17,078 nt of DNA. Source: Candidatus Poseidoniaceae archaeon. GTDB lineage: Archaea; Thermoplasmatota; Poseidoniia; Poseidoniales; Poseidoniaceae. Both the position numbers and the translations under genes were made by a program. Shown in pieces: positions 13,133-17,078 of the stretch. The stretch lies in contig JASLVI010000003.1 in NCBI GenBank assembly GCA_030741455.1, positions 14,476 to 31,553 on the forward strand, given 5' to 3'. The first letter of the stretch is position 1, and every line of letters begins with the position of its first letter. Under the pieces are notes generated by a model that was given only the letters and a program-made list of their open reading frames with translations, had not been told where the DNA came from and searched no databases.

Positions 13133-15814
13133 ATGAGCGAGTTGGACCCGTTTTTAGCCAAGCGAGAACTTGAAGTCGGCGGCACGTATTATGCGCTTTC
13201 CGCCCTTGATGATGCTGGAATTTCAACCAAGCATCTTCCGTATTCGATTCGTGTCTTGTTGGAAGGTGCGCTTCGCAACTGTGATGGCTTTTTGATTCGT
13301 GAAGAAGATGTCAAGGCGATCGCTGGTTGGCAAGCCAATGGTGAGCGTGGAGAAATTCCATTCCGTCCTTCTCGTGTCATTTTACAAGATTTTACTGGTG
13401 TTCCTGCTGTTGTCGATCTTGCTGCACTTCGCGATGCTATGGTCCAAATGGGTGGCGACCCAGAGAAGGTCAATCCACAAGTTCCTGTTGATTTGGTCAT
13501 CGACCATTCTGTTCAAGTCGACGTTTCAGGAGCCAATCCTGACGCATTGCAACTCAATCTCGATATCGAGTATAATCGAAACATGGAACGTTATACATTC
13601 TTGAAATGGGGTCAACAATCGTTGGCGAATTTCCAAGCGGTTCCTCCTTCGCGAGGAATTGTTCACCAAGTCAATCTTGAATTCCTTGCGAGCGTAGCTC
13701 GAGCAGAAAACAACATTTGGCTTGCCGATACACTTGTTGGAACCGATTCTCACACAACCATGGTCAATGGTCTCGGTGTTCTTGGATGGGGTGTTGGAGG
13801 CATTGAGGCTGAGGCGGTCATGCTTGGACAACCGATCTACATGCTTTCACCAGATGTTGTTGGCGTACGCTTAACCGGTTCACTTAACGACGGCGTCACT
13901 GCAACCGACATGACACTTCGAATCGTTGAAATTCTTCGCCAGCACGGTGTTGTTGGGAAGTTTGTGGAGTTCTTTGGGGAAGGGATGGCCGCACTTTCGC
14001 TCGCTGATCGTGCTACAATTGCCAACATGGCGCCTGAATACGGTGCAACCTGTGGATTCTTCCCTGTCGATGAACGCACCATTGAGTATCTCCGATTGAC
14101 GGGTCGTGATGAGGAAGCACTTGCTGGTGTTGAAGCATTCTCGAAGGCTCAGGGCCTGTGGTACAATGCGAGCGATGCTGAGAAATCGTATACTGACATT
14201 CTTGAACTGGATTTGGGAATCATCCTTCCTGCACTTGCTGGTCCAAAGCGACCTCAAGATCGCGTTGATTTGAAGGACATGAAATCTCACTTTGTTGAAT
14301 CACTTACCAATGAACTTGGCTTCGAAGGCCATGGGTTGGACGAGTCCGAATTGAACAATGGAGCCATTGTAGAAAGGGATGGAGAAATCTATGATTTGAA
14401 TCATGGTGATGTTGTTATCGCTGCAATTACTTCCTGTACGAACACATCCAATCCAGATGTCATGCTCGCTGCGGGACTTGTCGCTCGGAAAGCGCGTGCA
14501 CTTGGATTGAACGTGAAGCCATGGGTTCGAACCTCACTCGCTCCAGGTAGCCGTGTTGTTACTGAATACTACGAAGCGACTGGCCTTCAAGAGGATTTGA
14601 ATGCCCTTGGATTCAATGTCGTAGGATATGGATGTACAACCTGTATTGGTAACTCAGGGCCTCTTCCAGAAGAAGTTGATGCAGCCATCGATGAAGCAAA
14701 CTTGATCGTTGGAAGTGTTCTCTCAGGAAACAGAAATTTCGAAGGTCGAGTCCATGGTAAGGTCAAGGCCTCCTATCTCGCTTCACCACCGCTCGTTGTC
14801 GCCTATGCACTGGCAGGTACGCTTGAGATTGACTTAACAACCGAACCGATTGGAACATCATCGGATGGAACACCTGTTATGCTCTCTGATCTTTGGCCAT
14901 CATCCGATGAAATTGCTCAAGCCCGAACTGCAATTACGCCTGAAATGTTCAAGCAACGATATGCTGATGCAATGAACGAACCACGATGGGATTCCATTCC
15001 AGCAGAACCGAGCCCCCTCTATCCATGGGACGAAGCTTCAACCTACATCCGACTGCCGACCTTCTTCCAGAATCTATCTGCTGAAGCAGATCCGATCGAA
15101 CCCATTCATGATGCAAAGGTGTTGCTGAAGCTTGGCGATTCCATCACGACAGATCACATTTCACCTGCTGGTTCATTCCCTGCGAGTGGTCCTGCTGGCA
15201 CGTGGTTGGTCGAGCGCGGTGTCGCAAAGGGCGATTTCAATTCGTTTGGAAGCCGTCGTGGAAATCACGAGATTATGATGCGGGGAACCTTTGCCAATGT
15301 TCGCATTCGTAATCAACTCGCACCAGGAACTGAAGGTGGTTATGCACTCGATCATACCTCTGGAGACATTACATCTGTCTATGATGCGGCCATGAACAAC
15401 GATGGCCCGATGGTCGTTCTTGCTGGCTCTCAGTATGGGACGGGATCATCCCGTGATTGGGCTGCGAAGGGAACGTATCTTCTTGGTGTGAAAGCAGTTA
15501 TCGCAACCTCCTTTGAACGCATTCATCGCTCAAATCTTGTGGGGATGGGCGTGCTACCTCTGACCTTTATGGACGGTGAATCACACGAGTCGTTAGGGCT
15601 TGATGGAACAGAATCGTTCTCAATCCCTGTAACCGATAACGTCGAGCCGATGCAAAACCTTACCGTTACTGCGAATCATCCAGATGGTTCGAGCAAGGAA
15701 TTCACGGTTTCTGTTCGACTTGATACGCCTGTTGAGGTTGAATATTACAGAAACGGAGGAATCCTCCACACCGTCTTACGGCAACTTGCTTCGGTTCCAG
15801 AATCGACATCTTGA
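13133..15814 (+). CDS. acnA: Aconitate hydratase A (citrate/isocitrate isomerisation)
   Basis: An 893-residue full-length aconitase of the AcnA/IRP1 type, which is normally close to 890 residues. It interconverts citrate and isocitrate in the cytoplasm. The [4Fe-4S] ligands are C435 (SCTNTSNP), C501 and C504 (CTTC). Other conserved blocks are the IDHS stretch (123-126), GTDSHTTMVNGLGVLGWGVG (203-222), GDSITTDHISPAG (668-680) and QYGTGSSRDWAAKG (767-780). That last block holds the swivel-domain substrate-binding Ser and Arg. The end (LRQLASV) is also typical. There is no extra domain or truncation. It begins 58 bases after the cyclophilin gene. It belongs to the same cycle as KorAB, which lies nearby on the opposite strand. 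Confidence 0.97.
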   Translation: MSELDPFLAKRELEVGGTYYALSALDDAGISTKHLPYSIRVLLEGALRNCDGFLIREEDVKAIAGWQANGERGEIPFRPSRVILQDFTGVPAVVDLAALRDAMVQMGGDPEKVNPQVPVDLVIDHSVQVDVSGANPDALQLNLDIEYNRNMERYTFLKWGQQSLANFQAVPPSRGIVHQVNLEFLASVARAENNIWLADTLVGTDSHTTMVNGLGVLGWGVGGIEAEAVMLGQPIYMLSPDVVGVRLTGSLNDGVTATDMTLRIVEILRQHGVVGKFVEFFGEGMAALSLADRATIANMAPEYGATCGFFPVDERTIEYLRLTGRDEEALAGVEAFSKAQGLWYNASDAEKSYTDILELDLGIILPALAGPKRPQDRVDLKDMKSHFVESLTNELGFEGHGLDESELNNGAIVERDGEIYDLNHGDVVIAAITSCTNTSNPDVMLAAGLVARKARALGLNVKPWVRTSLAPGSRVVTEYYEATGLQEDLNALGFNVVGYGCTTCIGNSGPLPEEVDAAIDEANLIVGSVLSGNRNFEGRVHGKVKASYLASPPLVVAYALAGTLEIDLTTEPIGTSSDGTPVMLSDLWPSSDEIAQARTAITPEMFKQRYADAMNEPRWDSIPAEPSPLYPWDEASTYIRLPTFFQNLSAEADPIEPIHDAKVLLKLGDSITTDHISPAGSFPASGPAGTWLVERGVAKGDFNSFGSRRGNHEIMMRGTFANVRIRNQLAPGTEGGYALDHTSGDITSVYDAAMNNDGPMVVLAGSQYGTGSSRDWAAKGTYLLGVKAVIATSFERIHRSNLVGMGVLPLTFMDGESHESLGLDGTESFSIPVTDNVEPMQNLTVTANHPDGSSKEFTVSVRLDTPVEVEYYRNGGILHTVLRQLASVPESTS

Positions 15815-15839
15815 AATGGAAGCAAATGGAGTTGACGTC

Positions 15840-16466
15840 ATGGCATCGGGTGATGTAAGGTTCATTTTTCGCTCCGATGAAACGGACGTGAATGTGACCA
15901 TCGAAGGAAAGAGAGAATGGGTTCAACGAATCGTCGATGAACTTGGACTCTCTGATGTTGGCTCATTCATCCCGCTCGGACAAAACCCTCTTGCACAAAA
16001 TAACCCGAATATTGAGGATGATGAAGATGCTATGCTGCCGCCTACAGATATGGGGCCTGAGCCCGATCCAAGTCGTATTCCAGTGGTAAGGAGGCCAATT
16101 GGCGAACTTAATGTCGAGGTTGAAATTGAGAAGATTGGGTTGGAGCCTCCAAGTCAAAACGATGTGTTTGAACTCATGGATGCCTTTTCTGAACTTGATG
16201 AGCCTCGTCCGATTCAAGGCCAGATGAGTGTTGACCCTATGGCGGAGGCGTGGTTGAAGGAACTCATGCGCCTTATTGTCCGAGAAGGTGCACGAACAGC
16301 ATTGGCGACCGAGACGATTGAAGAAGTTGCAAGCGCAAAACTTGGTGGCCGCACAGGGATTGAACTTAGCGTCTGGTTGGAATCCCTATTTGCAGCAGGA
16401 AAACTTGTCAAAATCCACGGTGGCGATGCAACGGGTTGGGGCCCGTCTCCTCGCTGGCTCGGATGA
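15840..16466 (+). CDS. Conserved-looking 208-residue protein, possible winged-helix C terminus, function unknown
   Basis: I do not recognise the family. The N-terminal part (MASGDVRFIFRSDETDVNVTIEG, then KREWVQRIVDELGL) looks like a small alpha/beta unit. A proline- and acid-rich linker follows (about residues 55-120). The helical C terminus (about 140-208: LKELMRLIVREGARTALATE, then TGIELSVWLESLFAAGKLVK) could be a winged helix. The frame is open back to an ATG at 15684, but that would overlap aconitase by 131 bases. The ATG at 15816, directly after the aconitase stop, lacks a ribosome-binding site. I chose 15840 because GGAG lies eight to nine bases before it. The gene starts 25 bases after acnA and is probably cotranscribed. 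No signal peptide or membrane segment is visible. Confidence 0.7.
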   Translation: MASGDVRFIFRSDETDVNVTIEGKREWVQRIVDELGLSDVGSFIPLGQNPLAQNNPNIEDDEDAMLPPTDMGPEPDPSRIPVVRRPIGELNVEVEIEKIGLEPPSQNDVFELMDAFSELDEPRPIQGQMSVDPMAEAWLKELMRLIVREGARTALATETIEEVASAKLGGRTGIELSVWLESLFAAGKLVKIHGGDATGWGPSPRWLG

Positions 16467-16569
16467 GATAGAATTGTTGTGCAAGAACGCACATTTGCTT
16501 GACATTAAGCGAAGCGTGGCATCAAAGGGGTTATAGTGGAAGTATCGTTGGCTAAGATGAGTGATATTG

Positions 16570-17078
16570 ATGCAAACAAAGACAAATCAAATCGGGGCAA
16601 AACTTCGAAGCGTATTTCTTGTACTCATAATGGTCCTATCGACGACTGCCGCATTTGCAACTACTGCGAGTGCCTCTGCTGCACGAAACTACACAACCAA
16701 CCGAGATCCTATTGACATCGGCATTGCTGATTTCAATTGTGATGGCCACAACGACATGGCGATTGCTACTGATGGTACGCACACCATTTCCATCTTGCTC
16801 AATGATGGTACTGGCGACTTTACAGATCGTTACGATGTTTGGGTCTCCAAGAACACTTCCCGCAACGCAGAATGGGATGAATTCTCAAACGTTCAATTCC
16901 TTGAAGTTGGTGAATTCAATGGCGACAGTGCACCTGATATTGCCATCTTCCAACGAAACAACCCGTTCAAGACGGATGACAGTGGTGCGCCTGCTGGAGA
17001 GCCAGGTAACCTCACCATTCTCGAAAACGATGGATGCAACACAGATTCTTTCTCTATTGGCCAGAGATTCACTCACTT
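16570..17078 (+). CDS. Secreted FG-GAP/VCBS beta-propeller protein, N-terminal 169 residues, cut by the right edge
   Basis: Open from the ATG at 16570 to the window edge with no stop, so partial at the 3' end. Residues 1-36 form a Sec-type signal peptide: basic N terminus (KLR), hydrophobic core SVFLVLIMVLSTTAAFA, and small residues around ATTASAS. From about residue 48, IDIGIADFNCDGHNDMAIA and ISILLNDGTGDF form the first FG-GAP/VCBS blade. LEVGEFNGDSAPDIAIF begins the second. The D-x-N-x-D-G loops are the calcium-binding motif of integrin-alpha-like propellers. The mature protein would be extracellular or surface-bound; the ligand is unknown. An in-frame TGA at 16558 limits the start to GTG 16561, TTG 16567 or ATG 16570. 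The 103-base gap upstream has a possible TATA-like GTTATAGTG near 16530. Confidence 0.85.
   Translation, partial: MQTKTNQIGAKLRSVFLVLIMVLSTTAAFATTASASAARNYTTNRDPIDIGIADFNCDGHNDMAIATDGTHTISILLNDGTGDFTDRYDVWVSKNTSRNAEWDEFSNVQFLEVGEFNGDSAPDIAIFQRNNPFKTDDSGAPAGEPGNLTILENDGCNTDSFSIGQRFTH

Noticed and set aside
15684..15839. Extended N terminus for the gene after aconitase
   Set aside because: It would overlap acnA by 131 bases, the added residues look like a shadow of the aconitase frame, and a better-placed GGAG precedes the ATG at 15840.
16557..16715. 52-codon Cys-rich ORF (contains CRICNYCECLCC) overlapping the FG-GAP gene start
   Set aside because: It overlaps the signal peptide of the FG-GAP protein in another frame and has no convincing initiation signal. 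The FG-GAP frame has clear domain matches.

Overview
The window looks like a chromosomal segment of a planktonic marine euryarchaeon, most likely Candidatus Poseidoniales (Marine Group II). This is an inference from gene content: an archaeal Rqc2/NEMF (NFACT) homologue, a two-subunit 2-oxoacid:ferredoxin oxidoreductase, a bacterial-type AcnA aconitase, secreted proteins with a lipobox and a PGF-CTERM-like tail, TATA-like boxes about 24-28 bases before several start codons (leaderless style), perfect Shine-Dalgarno sites inside operons, and an archaeal-type tRNA-Gln. No phage, IS element, integrase or CRISPR array is visible.

Left block (1-7657, all minus strand). Read in the direction of transcription it holds: a 1239-residue acidic calcium-binding lipoprotein; a Nudix plus metallo-beta-lactamase fusion; a zinc-independent MDR oxidoreductase; and the N-terminal 451 residues of an Rqc2/RqcH ribosome quality-control factor that runs off the left edge. 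Spacings are 40, 0 and 13 bases, so they could form one transcription unit. The 40-base gap holds two hairpins, one of which covers the only ribosome-binding-like sequence of the fusion gene. The giant lipoprotein is the most unusual object here. It has seven EF-hand-like loops, four LDL-receptor class A-like modules reduced to one disulfide, three copies of an unrecognised four-cysteine module, and His/Asp-rich linkers. It also has an anchoring signal at each end.

Centre (7658-9037). A short plus-strand gene for a 64-residue single-span membrane protein is followed by tRNA-Gln(CTG). These face a minus-strand gene for a membrane-anchored protein with a C-terminal DUF2135/YfaP-like beta domain.

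Right block (9038-17078). korA-korB (minus) encode a 2-oxoacid:ferredoxin oxidoreductase, probably acting on 2-oxoglutarate or pyruvate, with a 4-base overlap. They diverge from a plus-strand series: a membrane-tethered cyclophilin, aconitase AcnA, a conserved-looking 208-residue protein with a possible winged-helix C terminus, and the start of a secreted FG-GAP/VCBS beta-propeller protein cut by the right edge. Aconitase and KorAB both serve the citric acid cycle, but they are on opposite strands and separated by the cyclophilin. The cyclophilin, the two secreted proteins and the DUF2135 protein all point to the cell surface.

No stretch longer than 300 bases lacks a gene. The largest gaps are 11872-12015 (divergent promoters), 16467-16569 and 7658-7753.
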